DNA from: an uncultured Alphaproteobacteria bacterium
GTDB taxonomy: Bacteria; Pseudomonadota; Alphaproteobacteria; HIMB59; GCA-002718135
Assembly (NCBI GenBank): GCA_902622475.1
Contig: CACNPW010000003.1
Location: 1-57,760, forward strand
Direction: 5' to 3'
DNA length: 57,760 nucleotides
Program-made: the position numbers and the translations under genes
Shown here: piece by piece, positions 47,234 through 56,103 of the stretch
Layout of the letters: every line of letters starts with the position of its first letter
Position numbering within the stretch: the first letter of the stretch is position 1
Notes under the pieces: generated by a model
Database searches by the model: none
The model's input: only the letters and a program-made list of their open reading frames with translations
Told to the model about the DNA's origin: nothing

Positions 47234-48154
47234 TTGAAAAATATTGCTGTCATTGGAACTGGTGTAATTGGTACCGGCTGGATACTTAGATTTCTCGCTT
47301 ATGGTATAAAAGTCAAAGCATTTGATAAAAATTCTCAGCAATTAAATTTTCTAAAAGATGAAATAACAAGAACAAATTTAATTATAAAAAAATTATATAA
47401 TACCAAAATCAATTTCAAAAATTTGGAGATCGTAGACAATATTGAGGAAGCAGTGAAAAATGCAGATTTAATTCAGGAAAATGTACCTGAACGACTTAAT
47501 TTAAAAAAAGATGTTATAAAAAATATAAGTAAATATTCACCCTCAAATTCAATAATTGCTTCAAGTTCATCTGGTTTACTTCCATCAGATTTACAATCAA
47601 AATGTATTAATCCAAAAAGATTAATCATAGCTCATCCCTTTAACCCTGTATATATTCTCCCCTTGGTTGAGATTGTAAAAGGTAAAAAAACTACAAATTT
47701 ATATCTTAATAAAGCAAAAAAATTTTATCAAAAAATTAAAATGAAAACATTATTGGTAGAAAAAGAATTACCAGGCTTTTTATCTGATAGATTGCAAGAA
47801 GCTTTGTGGAGAGAGGGGTTACATATTGTAAATGATGGATATGCTTCAACAAAAGATTTAGATGAAGCAATAACTTATGGTCCTGGTATGAGATGGGCTC
47901 TAATGGGAACTTTTTTGACATTTCACTTAGCAGGAGGAGAAATGGGTATGAAACATATGCTAGATCAGTTTGGACCAGCATTGAAACTTCCATGGACTAA
48001 ACTCAAATCTCCAAAACTAACAAAAACACTTAAAGAAAAAATCATTAAAGGCACAAAAAAACAATCAAAGAATTATTCTATAAAAGATTTAAGTAATATA
48101 AGAGATAATTTCTTAATAGATTTGCTAGAATTAAAGAAAAAATATAAATTATAA
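47234..48154 (+). CDS. L-carnitine 3-dehydrogenase
   Basis: 306 residues with a TTG start one base after the BKACE stop. 3-hydroxyacyl-CoA dehydrogenase fold: NAD motif GTGVIGTG at residues 7-14, QENVPERLNLKK, the SSSSGLLPSD catalytic serine region and AHPFNPVYILPLVEIV with the catalytic histidine. YGPGMRWALMGTFLTFHLAGGEGG-type helix (here AGGEMG) is typical of carnitine dehydrogenase. Oxidises L-carnitine to 3-dehydrocarnitine. It lacks the C-terminal thioesterase domain that some homologues carry. Confidence 0.88.
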   Translation: MKNIAVIGTGVIGTGWILRFLAYGIKVKAFDKNSQQLNFLKDEITRTNLIIKKLYNTKINFKNLEIVDNIEEAVKNADLIQENVPERLNLKKDVIKNISKYSPSNSIIASSSSGLLPSDLQSKCINPKRLIIAHPFNPVYILPLVEIVKGKKTTNLYLNKAKKFYQKIKMKTLLVEKELPGFLSDRLQEALWREGLHIVNDGYASTKDLDEAITYGPGMRWALMGTFLTFHLAGGEMGMKHMLDQFGPALKLPWTKLKSPKLTKTLKEKIIKGTKKQSKNYSIKDLSNIRDNFLIDLLELKKKYKL

Positions 48155-48156
48155 TT

Positions 48157-49164
48157 ATGACAATAATTTCAAAATATGTAGCTTTAAAAAATTATATACC
48201 AACTGGGTTACCTAAAGAAGAAGATTTTGAAATTAAATCTAAAACTTTAGAATTAGATGAAACAAATAATATTCATGTTCTTAATTCATGGATATCAGTT
48301 GATCCGTATATGAGAGCAAGGATGACAGAACGTAAAAATTATAAACCACCCTTTTTACTAGGCGAGGAAATGGAAGGTTATGCAATTGGGTCAGTCCAAA
48401 AATCAAAAGATTCACAATTTAAAGAAGGAGATGTTGTTTTCAGTAATTTTGGAATGAGAGATAACTTCGTTTGCAAAGGCGGTGATTTAAAAAAAATAAA
48501 AAATTCCAATCTTCCATTACAAACTTATCTAGGACCTTTGGGAATGACAGGGCAAACTGCATATATTGGTCTTTTTAATCATGGGAATATACAAAAGGGA
48601 CAAAGTATTCTTGTATCTTCAGCAGGTGGAAGTGTTGGTTCAACAGTTTGTCAAATTGCAAAAAATTTAGGATGCAAAGTATATGCTAGTACTGGATCAG
48701 ATGAAAAAGTTGATTGGTTAAAAAATGAATTAAATGTTGATGTAGCATTTAATTATAAAAAAATTGATAACCTTGTTCTTCACTTAAAAGAAGTTTGTCC
48801 TGAAGGATTTGACATATACTTTGATAATGTAGGAGGTGATTTTTTAGAGTCTGCAATTTTTCGAATGAAAAATTTTGGAAGAATTATTATTTGCGGAAGG
48901 ATTTCTCAAATGAATTCAACTTCTGCTCCTTCTGGATTAAAAAATATGGCGCACGTATTAGTAAAAAGATTAACTATAAAAGGTTTTTTAATTTTTGATC
49001 ATGAAAATGATAATGAGCCTTTTGAAACTGATATGCGAAATTGGCTTTCAGAAGGAAAAATAAAATTTAAAGAAACAATTTATGAAAATATAGAAAATGC
49101 TCCTAAAGCATTTATAGATCTACTTAATGGTAAAAATTTAGGTAAAATGTTAGTCAAAATTTAA
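48157..49164 (+). CDS. NADP-dependent MDR-family oxidoreductase (PTGR/curcumin reductase-like)
   Basis: 335-residue zinc-free medium-chain dehydrogenase/reductase. GLPKEEDFEI and WISVDPYMRARM are features of the prostaglandin reductase/CurA group; YLGPLGMTGQTAYIGL, the NADP loop SSAGGSVGSTVCQIAK, and FDNVGGDFLE follow. The family reduces C=C bonds of enones. It is two bases after carnitine dehydrogenase and so in the same operon. I know of no step in the published carnitine route that needs it; an unsaturated side product such as crotonobetaine-type compounds is a speculative substrate. Confidence 0.85.
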   Translation: MTIISKYVALKNYIPTGLPKEEDFEIKSKTLELDETNNIHVLNSWISVDPYMRARMTERKNYKPPFLLGEEMEGYAIGSVQKSKDSQFKEGDVVFSNFGMRDNFVCKGGDLKKIKNSNLPLQTYLGPLGMTGQTAYIGLFNHGNIQKGQSILVSSAGGSVGSTVCQIAKNLGCKVYASTGSDEKVDWLKNELNVDVAFNYKKIDNLVLHLKEVCPEGFDIYFDNVGGDFLESAIFRMKNFGRIIICGRISQMNSTSAPSGLKNMAHVLVKRLTIKGFLIFDHENDNEPFETDMRNWLSEGKIKFKETIYENIENAPKAFIDLLNGKNLGKMLVKI

Positions 49165-50604
49165 CTAAATTGTAACGTATGGCGACGTCCCTCGATATTT
49201 TATATCTAATTTAAGTTCTTTATCAATTGGAGGAAAAGCTCTTTGCTGACATTCCACTCTAGGGCATATCCTGCAAGAAACTCCAATTGGCATTTGTAAT
49301 TTTTTATTATTTAGATCAATTCCTTCAGAATAAATTAGATCTTTAGCATATTTCATATCACAACCTAGACCAATCGAAACAAAACTTTTAGGCATTCCAT
49401 GTTTTTCAATTCCTTTCTCAAAAGCTCTTGCGATACAAAAATATACTCGTCCATCTGGCATTTTAGATATTTGAGGATGAATTTTTCCAGGATTTAAAAA
49501 AGCAGTATAAACATTCCATCTAGGACAAGAACCTCCATGTCTTGGTATATGAATACCAGATAAAGAAAATCGCTTTGAGACATTTCCAGCAATATCTGTT
49601 TTTAAAAAATGAAATGGCACTCCTTCGTTTCCAGGTCTTTGAAGATTTGTTAATCTATGTGTAACTTGTTCAAAACTACAAGCATAATGATGCATCAAAA
49701 TTTCTACATCATATTTATGTAATTTAGCACTCTTTAAAAAATCGTTATAAGGCATCATAAAAGCAGCAGCATAATAATTTAGTAAAGATAGTTTAAGCAA
49801 AGGTTCTACTTCTTCTGATTCGACGTTATTATCTTTAATAACTTTATTGATAACATCATTAGCCTCTAAATAAGCAACTTGTGATGCTAAATGAAAGTTT
49901 CTTGATGTATAAGTTAACATTTCAGAAAGATAAAAAATCTTTGAATATTCATCAAATCTTTTAACTATTTTTTCATCTTCGTTTATGGTTACTATTTTTA
50001 CTTCAATTCCATGTTTTTCTTTGAGATAAAGTGATAATTTAGATCCAGAACCAATGTTAGGTCCAGTTTCAAGACCTATTTCTTTTCTTAGATTTTCAGA
50101 ACTTACTTCTAAATCATGAAAATAATTTTTATTTTCTTGAAGAATATCTGAAACGATTTCTACAGGTAGTCTTGTTGGTTTTTCAATTTGATTTGCATTG
50201 ACATCCATCGTTTCAAGTCGATTTTGCATATCTTCTTTAAAACTTTTAAAAGAATCATTTATTGTCAGTAATGCTTTAGCTATGTTAGGATTTGAACCAA
50301 TGAAGTCACTTGTGTCGTGATTGGTTATCTTTAAATCATCAAAAATCTCATTGCTTAAAACATCCATTACGTCTGAAAGAAGTCGTTTGCTAGATTCTGT
50401 TGAGAAGTCTTTAATTGATAAATCTAATTTATCAGCTGCTTTAATTAGTAAGGAAAGTGGTATTTTTCTTTTTCCACTTTCAATTAAATTTAAATAACTA
50501 GGAGATATTCCAATAGTTTTTGATAATTCAGCTTGTGAAAAACCTTTGCTTATCCTTTGCTTTTTTAACCTTGGGCCAAAATTTATGTCAGATTCAATAT
50601 TCAT
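49165..50604 (-). CDS. XRE-family regulator with C-terminal cysteine-rich domain (RamB/ScfR/MccR type)
   Basis: 479 residues. The N-terminal HTH (about 10-65) has QRISKGFSQAELSKTIGISP and the recognition helix SYLNLIESGKR. The middle is an IrrE/ImmA-like region without HExxH (RNFHLASQVAYLEAN). The C-terminal DUF2083 domain is cysteine-rich: HGGSCPRWN, GLGCDM and CRICPRVECQQRAFPP. Relatives (RamB, MccR, ScfR) sense acyl-CoA or acetate status and control glyoxylate, methylcitrate or short-chain acyl metabolism. It is convergent with the MDR gene (1-base spacing) and divergent from a 59-codon ORF; paired operator-like repeats lie between. Confidence 0.9.
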   Translation of the reverse strand: MNIESDINFGPRLKKQRISKGFSQAELSKTIGISPSYLNLIESGKRKIPLSLLIKAADKLDLSIKDFSTESSKRLLSDVMDVLSNEIFDDLKITNHDTSDFIGSNPNIAKALLTINDSFKSFKEDMQNRLETMDVNANQIEKPTRLPVEIVSDILQENKNYFHDLEVSSENLRKEIGLETGPNIGSGSKLSLYLKEKHGIEVKIVTINEDEKIVKRFDEYSKIFYLSEMLTYTSRNFHLASQVAYLEANDVINKVIKDNNVESEEVEPLLKLSLLNYYAAAFMMPYNDFLKSAKLHKYDVEILMHHYACSFEQVTHRLTNLQRPGNEGVPFHFLKTDIAGNVSKRFSLSGIHIPRHGGSCPRWNVYTAFLNPGKIHPQISKMPDGRVYFCIARAFEKGIEKHGMPKSFVSIGLGCDMKYAKDLIYSEGIDLNNKKLQMPIGVSCRICPRVECQQRAFPPIDKELKLDIKYRGTSPYVTI

Positions 50605-50622
50605 TTACAAAATTTACAAAAT
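50603..50622 (-). promoter_or_regulatory. Operator-like direct repeat at the regulator start
   Basis: TTTACAAAA occurs twice in tandem with period 9 (50604-50612 and 50613-50621) and overlaps the regulator start codon. A near-identical copy in reverse orientation lies at 50695-50712. Position suggests autoregulation by the XRE protein. Confidence 0.55.
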
Positions 50623-50685
50623 TAATAAATTCAAAGTAATTTTCTTTACATTAAAACTAAGAAAAACTCTAGTTTTTTTTTATTT

Positions 50686-50712
50686 TATAATGTATTTGTA
50701 AAATCTGTAAAT
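50686..50712 (+). promoter_or_regulatory. -10 box and second operator-like repeat before the 59-codon ORF
   Basis: TATAAT at 50686-50691 is a perfect -10 box; no good -35 is seen. TTTGTAAAA TCTGTAAAT at 50695-50712 is the reverse-complement form of the repeat at the regulator start (ATTTACAGATTTTACAAA on the minus strand). It covers the expected transcription start and ends at the base before the ORF ATG, a position suited to repression. Confidence 0.5.
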
Positions 50713-50892
50713 ATGAATAGTAAATTAACAGAAAATATTAATAACCAAAAAGACAGCCTAGAGCAGAGTTCTATTGAGAAGAAGGTTCTTGAAGGATCTA
50801 TAGACTCAAATTATGACCTTAATCTTGCTGATGGTATCGAAGCATACTACAGCGAAAGATACGGTTGGACTCTTAGAAGAAAAACGATCTAA
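50713..50892 (+). CDS. Small hypothetical protein, 59 residues
   Basis: Found by reading the gap between the XRE regulator and the GMC gene. ATG at 50713, TAA at 50890-50892. N-terminal half polar (N, Q, E, S, K), then a LADGIEAYYSERYGWTLRRK block with aromatic residues and a basic tail. No signal peptide, membrane segment or cysteine. No ribosome-binding site; a TATAAT lies 22 bases upstream, giving a leader of about 15 bases. The protein-like composition, in contrast to the AT-only flanks, and the shared operator region suggest a real gene linked to the regulator. I do not recognise the family. Confidence 0.6.
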   Translation: MNSKLTENINNQKDSLEQSSIEKKVLEGSIDSNYDLNLADGIEAYYSERYGWTLRRKTI

Positions 50893-50912
50893 TTAAATTA
50901 GTTTTTATCTCT

Positions 50913-52514
50913 CTAACTAACGGCACTATTTATTTGGTCGTAAGCTTTTTCAGCAATCATAATAGTTGTTGCATTTAAATTAGCACTAACAATATCTGGC
51001 ATTACAGAAGCATCAATAACTCTTAAATTTTGAATTCCATGAACTTTTAGGTCTTGGTCTACAACTGAAGTTTTGTCCTCACCCATTTTATTTGTGCATG
51101 ACGGATGATACGCAGATTCAGATGTATTTTTAATAACTTCATCTAATTCATTTTGATTAGATACATTCTTCCCAGGCCTAATTTCTGTGCCAACATATTC
51201 TTTAAGTGCTTTTTGAGACAAAATTTTTTTAGCAATTCCTACACCTTCTCTCATTTGTTTTAAATCGTCTTCATGCTTAAGATAATTAAATTGTATTTTA
51301 GGATCATCTTTATAGTTATTTGTTTTTATTTTAACAAACCCCCTACTTTTTGGTCTATTTGGACAAACATGAAATTGAAAAGCTTCAAAATTAGGATTTT
51401 CTAAACCATGATTAATAACTAAGTAGGGAAAAAAATGAAATTGTAGGTTTGGGTGAGTATATGATTTGTTAGATTTAACAAAACCTCCTAATTCTAAGTG
51501 TGAGTTTGCTAACCTACCTTTTTTAAATAAAAACCATTTTGATCCTTCTATCGCTTGATAGATAAAATTTGTTGCTAAAGAATGTAATGTTTCATTTTTT
51601 TTAGATTTACATTGAATATACATCTCTAAATGATCTTGTAAATTTTCTCCCACCCCAACTAAATTATTAATTACTTCTATTCCCAAGCTTTTAAGATACG
51701 TTTCATTACCTATTCCGGATAATTGAAGAATTTTAGGTGAATTAATTGAACCAGCACAAAGTATAACTTCTTTATTGGCTAAATAATTATTGGTTATATT
51801 TTTTTTAATCGTTTCAACACCAATTGCAGTTTTATTTTTAAAAAGAATTTTTTTAACATCAATATTATTTATTATTCTTAGATTTTTTCTATTTTGGATT
51901 GGCTCTAAATATGCCTTAGCAACACTTTGTCTTACACCTTTGTTTATTGTTACATCAAAAGTTCCAAAACCTTCCTTATCAATACTGTTAGAGTCATTAA
52001 ATATTTTATATCCAGCTTCTTGTGCAGCTTCTAAAACTTTTTTAAATAGAGGATATTTTTTATCTATGTTTGATTTATTTACTATTAATGGACCCTCTTT
52101 ACCTCTTACATTACTATCATGAGACCAGGTTTCTAATTTTTTAAAAAAAGGTAAAACTTTTTCATATGACCAATTAGTTAAACCACTTGAAGACCATCTA
52201 TCAAAATCCTCTTTATGACCTCTAGCGAAAACCATTCCGTTATGCGAAGAGCATCCTCCGATCATTTTACCTCTTGGACAATATAAAGATCTATTATTTA
52301 GAAACGGCTCAGGCTCAGTATAATATTTCCAATTATATTTTGGGTCATGCATTGCATATAGAAGTGCACTTGGCATATCAACTTTCCAGGTTTTACTGGA
52401 TGGGCCAGCTTCTAATAAAATTACAGAATTCTTTGATTGTGAAGACAATCTGTTAGCTAAAACACAACCTGCTGACCCAGCTCCAACAATGATGTAGTCA
52501 GCGTTTTTATCCAC
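50913..52514 (-). CDS. GMC-family FAD oxidoreductase (choline dehydrogenase-like)
   Basis: 533 residues, GTG start that shares its G with the TAG stop of the SDR gene. FAD motif DYIIVGAGSAGCVLANRLS at the N-terminus; GGCSSHNGMVFARGH; VILCAGSINSPKILQLSGIG; and the C-terminal catalytic AYHPSCTNKMG, where choline dehydrogenases have YHPSCTCKMG. LRVIDASVMPDIVSANLNAT is the closing GMC signature. The substrate is a primary or secondary alcohol; choline is possible but unproven. Last gene of the ABC-orf88-SDR-GMC operon. Confidence 0.88.
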   Translation of the reverse strand: MDKNADYIIVGAGSAGCVLANRLSSQSKNSVILLEAGPSSKTWKVDMPSALLYAMHDPKYNWKYYTEPEPFLNNRSLYCPRGKMIGGCSSHNGMVFARGHKEDFDRWSSSGLTNWSYEKVLPFFKKLETWSHDSNVRGKEGPLIVNKSNIDKKYPLFKKVLEAAQEAGYKIFNDSNSIDKEGFGTFDVTINKGVRQSVAKAYLEPIQNRKNLRIINNIDVKKILFKNKTAIGVETIKKNITNNYLANKEVILCAGSINSPKILQLSGIGNETYLKSLGIEVINNLVGVGENLQDHLEMYIQCKSKKNETLHSLATNFIYQAIEGSKWFLFKKGRLANSHLELGGFVKSNKSYTHPNLQFHFFPYLVINHGLENPNFEAFQFHVCPNRPKSRGFVKIKTNNYKDDPKIQFNYLKHEDDLKQMREGVGIAKKILSQKALKEYVGTEIRPGKNVSNQNELDEVIKNTSESAYHPSCTNKMGEDKTSVVDQDLKVHGIQNLRVIDASVMPDIVSANLNATTIMIAEKAYDQINSAVS

Positions 52515-53296
52515 TAATTCATTCTTTCAGTATTTCCATCGACAGTCATGATTTGACCAGATACATTTTCTGAAGCATCGCTCAATAAAAATAATGCCAT
52601 TTCTGCAATATCTTCTTTTTCTACAAATGTGTTTAATGAAACCATTGACTCTAATTCTTTTCTTACTTTTTTATTTGAAGAATTTATTAATTTAGCTTTT
52701 GCATTTATTACCCTATCCATTCTATCGCCATTAACAGAACCAGGACAAATTGCATTCACACGTATTTTAAATTTTCCTAATTCAACTGCTAATGTTTTAG
52801 TTAATCCAATTACTGCCCATTTACTTGATGCATATGGTGAACGTTGAGCAAAACCATATAATCCTGCAGTTGAAGATAAATTAATAATAGATCCTTTTTT
52901 AGAATTTTTTAAAAATGGAATAGCAAATTTTGTGAAATAAAAATGTGAACTTAAATTGGTTTTAATCGTGTTATCCCATTCATCTATTGAAATATTCTGA
53001 AGATACTTTGTAGGTCCTGCAATACCAATATTATTTATTAATCCATCTATTTTTTTTAACTTATTTAGTGAAGTAAAATATTCTTTTATATCTTTTGGAT
53101 TTGTGCAGTCTAAGTGTTTAGCAAATATTTTATTACGATATTTTTTGTTTAAATTTATTTTATCAACTTTTGATTTATTTATATCAGATAAATATACTTT
53201 TCCACCTGAACTGATTATTTTATTTGCTATAGCAAAACCTAAGCCATCTGCACCAGCAGAAATAATATAATTTTTTTTACTAAGATTAATTTTCAT
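52514..53296 (-). CDS. Short-chain dehydrogenase/reductase
   Basis: 260-residue classical SDR. The cofactor region reads ISAGADGLGFAIANKII (a variant of TGxxxGxG), followed by NNIGIAG for NNAG, the catalytic Ser in INLSSTAGLYG, and YASSKWAVIGLTK for YxxxK. C-terminal NVSGQIMTVDGNTERMN. Oxidises or reduces an alcohol or ketone with NAD(P). Stop overlaps the GMC start by one base; begins right after the 88-residue ORF. Possibly acts in series with the GMC enzyme on an imported compound. Confidence 0.88.
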   Translation of the reverse strand: MKINLSKKNYIISAGADGLGFAIANKIISSGGKVYLSDINKSKVDKINLNKKYRNKIFAKHLDCTNPKDIKEYFTSLNKLKKIDGLINNIGIAGPTKYLQNISIDEWDNTIKTNLSSHFYFTKFAIPFLKNSKKGSIINLSSTAGLYGFAQRSPYASSKWAVIGLTKTLAVELGKFKIRVNAICPGSVNGDRMDRVINAKAKLINSSNKKVRKELESMVSLNTFVEKEDIAEMALFLLSDASENVSGQIMTVDGNTERMN

Positions 53297-53563
53297 TTAT
53301 TGAATATTATCTATCTCTTTTTTAGAAATATATCCAATAGTTTTACCTTTATTGTCAGTAACTACTATTGTTAAGTTGTCTTCAAGAATTTTATTTTTAA
53401 AATTTTTTAGTTTTATATTTTGATTTACTTTGTAAATAGAACCTAATGTTAAATTATCTTTATTAAAATTGCTCTCAATTATCATTATATTTTTTGCTTC
53501 TAGATTATCTATTCTATTTTCTTTGCTAGAAAAAAAATTAAGTAAAAATTTAAATATATTCAT
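53297..53563 (-). CDS. Hypothetical protein, 88 residues
   Basis: Lies inside the operon, 19 bases after the fused ATPase stop and directly before the SDR start. The first 12 residues are hydrophobic (MNIFKFLLNFFS), perhaps a membrane-contact helix. The C-terminal NLTIVVTDNKGKTIGYISKKE resembles the last strands of CBS or HIRAN domains, but the rest is too divergent to assign. No catalytic motif. Position in the operon suggests an accessory role for the transporter or the enzymes. Confidence 0.6.
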   Translation of the reverse strand: MNIFKFLLNFFSSKENRIDNLEAKNIMIIESNFNKDNLTLGSIYKVNQNIKLKNFKNKILEDNLTIVVTDNKGKTIGYISKKEIDNIQ

Positions 53564-53582
53564 TATTTAAAATATAGATTTA

Positions 53583-55196
53583 CTAGGAAGATCTTTTATT
53601 CAGAAGATTGGTTAGCCAATCAGGATCCATTTCTGGGACTGAAGACAATAAAAGTTCTGTATAATCAGGATATGGTGGATTTAAAATTTTACTTTTCAAA
53701 CCCTGTTCCACTACCTCACCTTGATACATAACAACTATTTCATCTGAGATTGCTTTAACTGTTGCTATATCGTGAGTAATAAAAATATAAGTTACTCCAA
53801 GCTCTTTTTGTAATTTTTGGAGTAATTTTAATATTCCTTCTTGAACAATTTGATCTAGCGCTGATGTCACTTCATCACAAATAATTAAATCTGGGTTAGC
53901 CGCTAAAGCTCTTGCAATGCATATTCTCTGTTTTTGACCTCCAGATAATTCGGATGGTAATCTATCTAAAAAAGTTTCATCTAGCTCAATCATTTTTAAT
54001 AATTCAATAACTTTTGCTTCTCTTTCTTTCCCTTTTATGCCTTGATAAAATTCTATTGGTCTTCCTATTATTTCATCAACAGTTTGACGGGGGTTCATTG
54101 CAGTGTCAGGCATTTGAAAAATTATTTGAATTCTTCTTAATTCTTCTTTTGACCTTTGCTCAAGTTTTGGAGACAATTTTTTTCCATCAAAAATTATTTC
54201 TCCTTTTAATTGAGGAAGTAAGCCTGTAATTACTCTTGCTGTTGTTGATTTTCCTGATCCACTTTCACCAACTATAGCTACTGTTTTACCTTTAGGAATA
54301 TCTATAGAAACATTGTGTAAGACCTTTGATGAACCATATGCTGCATCAATATTTTTAATAGACAACATATAATCTTCATTTGTTTCTTCAGGCTTGATCA
54401 GTGATCTTACTGACCATAGAGATTTAGTGTATTCTTCTTTTGGGTTTGAAAGCATATCTCTTGTTTCAGCTTCTTCAACTTCTTCACCGTATCGCAAAAC
54501 TTTTATTCTATCAGCCATTTGCGCAACTACGGCTAAATCATGGGTAATATAAATTGCTGCTGTATTAAATTTATCTACTATAGATCTCATAGCAGATAAT
54601 ACTTCAACTTGAGTTGTTACATCTAAAGCTGTTGTGGGTTCATCAAATATAATTAACTCTGGTCTTGGGGACATAGCCATTGCAGTCATTATTCTTTGTA
54701 GTTGCCCTCCAGATACTTGATGTGGGTATCTATCTCCTATATTTTCCGCATCTGGAAGCTGTAGTGATTCATAAAGTTGAACCGCATCTTTTTTTAATAC
54801 ATCCGTTGGATTTATCTTTAATCTATTAGCAGCACTTATTGTTTGGTCCATTAATCTATGAGCAGGATTAAAAGATGCTGCTGCTGATTGAGCAACATAA
54901 GATATTTTAGTTCCCCAAATTTTTCTCTTTTCAAATTCAGTTAGTTTAGCGAGGTCTATGCCGTTAAAATTAATTTCCCCCTTTATTATCTTACAACCTG
55001 GTTGGGTATAGCCCATTGCAGCTTTACCCATAGTAGATTTTCCGGCACCACTCTCTCCTATTAATCCTAGTATTTCTCCTCTGTGTAAAGTCAAATCTAC
55101 ACCTTTTAAAATTTTATGCCATCTCTCATCTGAAAATCCATCAATATGGATATTTTTCATTTCAAGCAGGAGTTCTTTAGATTTATTTGACGTCAT
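53583..55196 (-). CDS. Peptide-type ABC transporter ATPase, fused DppD-DppF
   Basis: 537 residues with two complete nucleotide-binding domains. First: Walker A GESGAGKST at 47-55, signature VSGGQLQR, LIIFDEPTTALD. Second: Walker A GESGSGKST near 315, signature LSGGQKQRICIARAL, LIICDEVTSALD (Glu kept, Pro replaced by Val). It has the layout of GsiA-type proteins that replace DppD plus DppF. The C-terminal oligopeptide-type extension ends PPYPDYTELLLSSVPEMDP. It overlaps the DppC-like gene by 14 nt. Confidence 0.93.
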   Translation of the reverse strand: MTSNKSKELLLEMKNIHIDGFSDERWHKILKGVDLTLHRGEILGLIGESGAGKSTMGKAAMGYTQPGCKIIKGEINFNGIDLAKLTEFEKRKIWGTKISYVAQSAAASFNPAHRLMDQTISAANRLKINPTDVLKKDAVQLYESLQLPDAENIGDRYPHQVSGGQLQRIMTAMAMSPRPELIIFDEPTTALDVTTQVEVLSAMRSIVDKFNTAAIYITHDLAVVAQMADRIKVLRYGEEVEEAETRDMLSNPKEEYTKSLWSVRSLIKPEETNEDYMLSIKNIDAAYGSSKVLHNVSIDIPKGKTVAIVGESGSGKSTTARVITGLLPQLKGEIIFDGKKLSPKLEQRSKEELRRIQIIFQMPDTAMNPRQTVDEIIGRPIEFYQGIKGKEREAKVIELLKMIELDETFLDRLPSELSGGQKQRICIARALAANPDLIICDEVTSALDQIVQEGILKLLQKLQKELGVTYIFITHDIATVKAISDEIVVMYQGEVVEQGLKSKILNPPYPDYTELLLSSVPEMDPDWLTNLLNKRSS

Positions 55197-56103
55197 CTTT
55201 TAATCCGCTAGTAATGTAAAGATACCAATCAACAACAAAATTAATTGATACACAAAGTAAAGCAATTGCAGCAGCTGGAATTAATGGTGTTAAACCTGCT
55301 GTTATATCATATTGTGCATATTGAATAAGTATTGCATTTTCCCTCACCATTGATGCCCAATCTGCTGAAGGGGGTTGAATGCCAATTCCTAAAAAACTTA
55401 AACTAGATATTGTAAAAATTATAAATATGAACCTTAAACCAAACTCAATAATCAAAGGTGAAGCTATATTAGGAAGTATTTCTCTGAAAATAATATATGA
55501 TAAATTTTCACCTCTTAATCTCGCGACCTCTACATATTCTAGAACAACTTGACCAACAGCAACTGATCTTGATATTCTAAAAAATCTAGTTGACTCCAAA
55601 ATTCCTAAAATGACAATTAAATTAAAATTAGTAGGTCCAAAAACTGATAAAAGTATAAAAGTAAAAATCATTACAGGTATAGCCATAAGCGTGTCTACTA
55701 TTCTACTTAATAGCTGATCTAAATACCTTCTATCCAGAGCAGCTATAATTCCAAATACTGTTCCAATTCCTAAAGCAATAAAAGTAGCCAATAAACAAAT
55801 ACCAATTGTATTTCTTGCAGCATAGATAATGCGAGAAAAAATATCTCTTCCAATTTGATCAGTACCAAATATATGACCATCACCCCAAGGAGCATAAGCT
55901 ACTGGGAATATTTCTGCTTCTCCATGTGGAGCAATTAAGGGAGCAAATATTGCAGCAAAAAAATATATAAATAGTACAATCATACCAAACCAAGCTGAGA
56001 TTGGAGCTTTTGATAAGGCAATTTTTAATCTTTCTAATCTAGTTCTTCTTTTAATTAAATTTGCAACTTCACTTTTTGCAGAATAAGATAAATTTTCGCT
56101 CAT
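55183..56103 (-). CDS. Peptide-type ABC transporter permease (DppC-like)
   Basis: 306 residues. N-terminal cytoplasmic stretch, TM1 at about 37-57, HIFGTDQIGRDIFSRIIYAA (the usual GTDxxGRDxxSR motif), EAA loop VARLRGENLSYIIFREILPN, and FLGIGIQPPSADWASMV. Forms the channel with the DppB-like protein, with which it shares an ATGA overlap. Confidence 0.93.
   Translation of the reverse strand: MSENLSYSAKSEVANLIKRRTRLERLKIALSKAPISAWFGMIVLFIYFFAAIFAPLIAPHGEAEIFPVAYAPWGDGHIFGTDQIGRDIFSRIIYAARNTIGICLLATFIALGIGTVFGIIAALDRRYLDQLLSRIVDTLMAIPVMIFTFILLSVFGPTNFNLIVILGILESTRFFRISRSVAVGQVVLEYVEVARLRGENLSYIIFREILPNIASPLIIEFGLRFIFIIFTISSLSFLGIGIQPPSADWASMVRENAILIQYAQYDITAGLTPLIPAAAIALLCVSINFVVDWYLYITSGLKDDVK

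Noticed and set aside
50655..50682. Terminator at AAAAACT-CT-AGTTTTT followed by T
   Set aside because: The stem is all A-T but for one pair per side, has a two-base loop and sits between divergent promoters, so it is more likely chance or part of the promoter.
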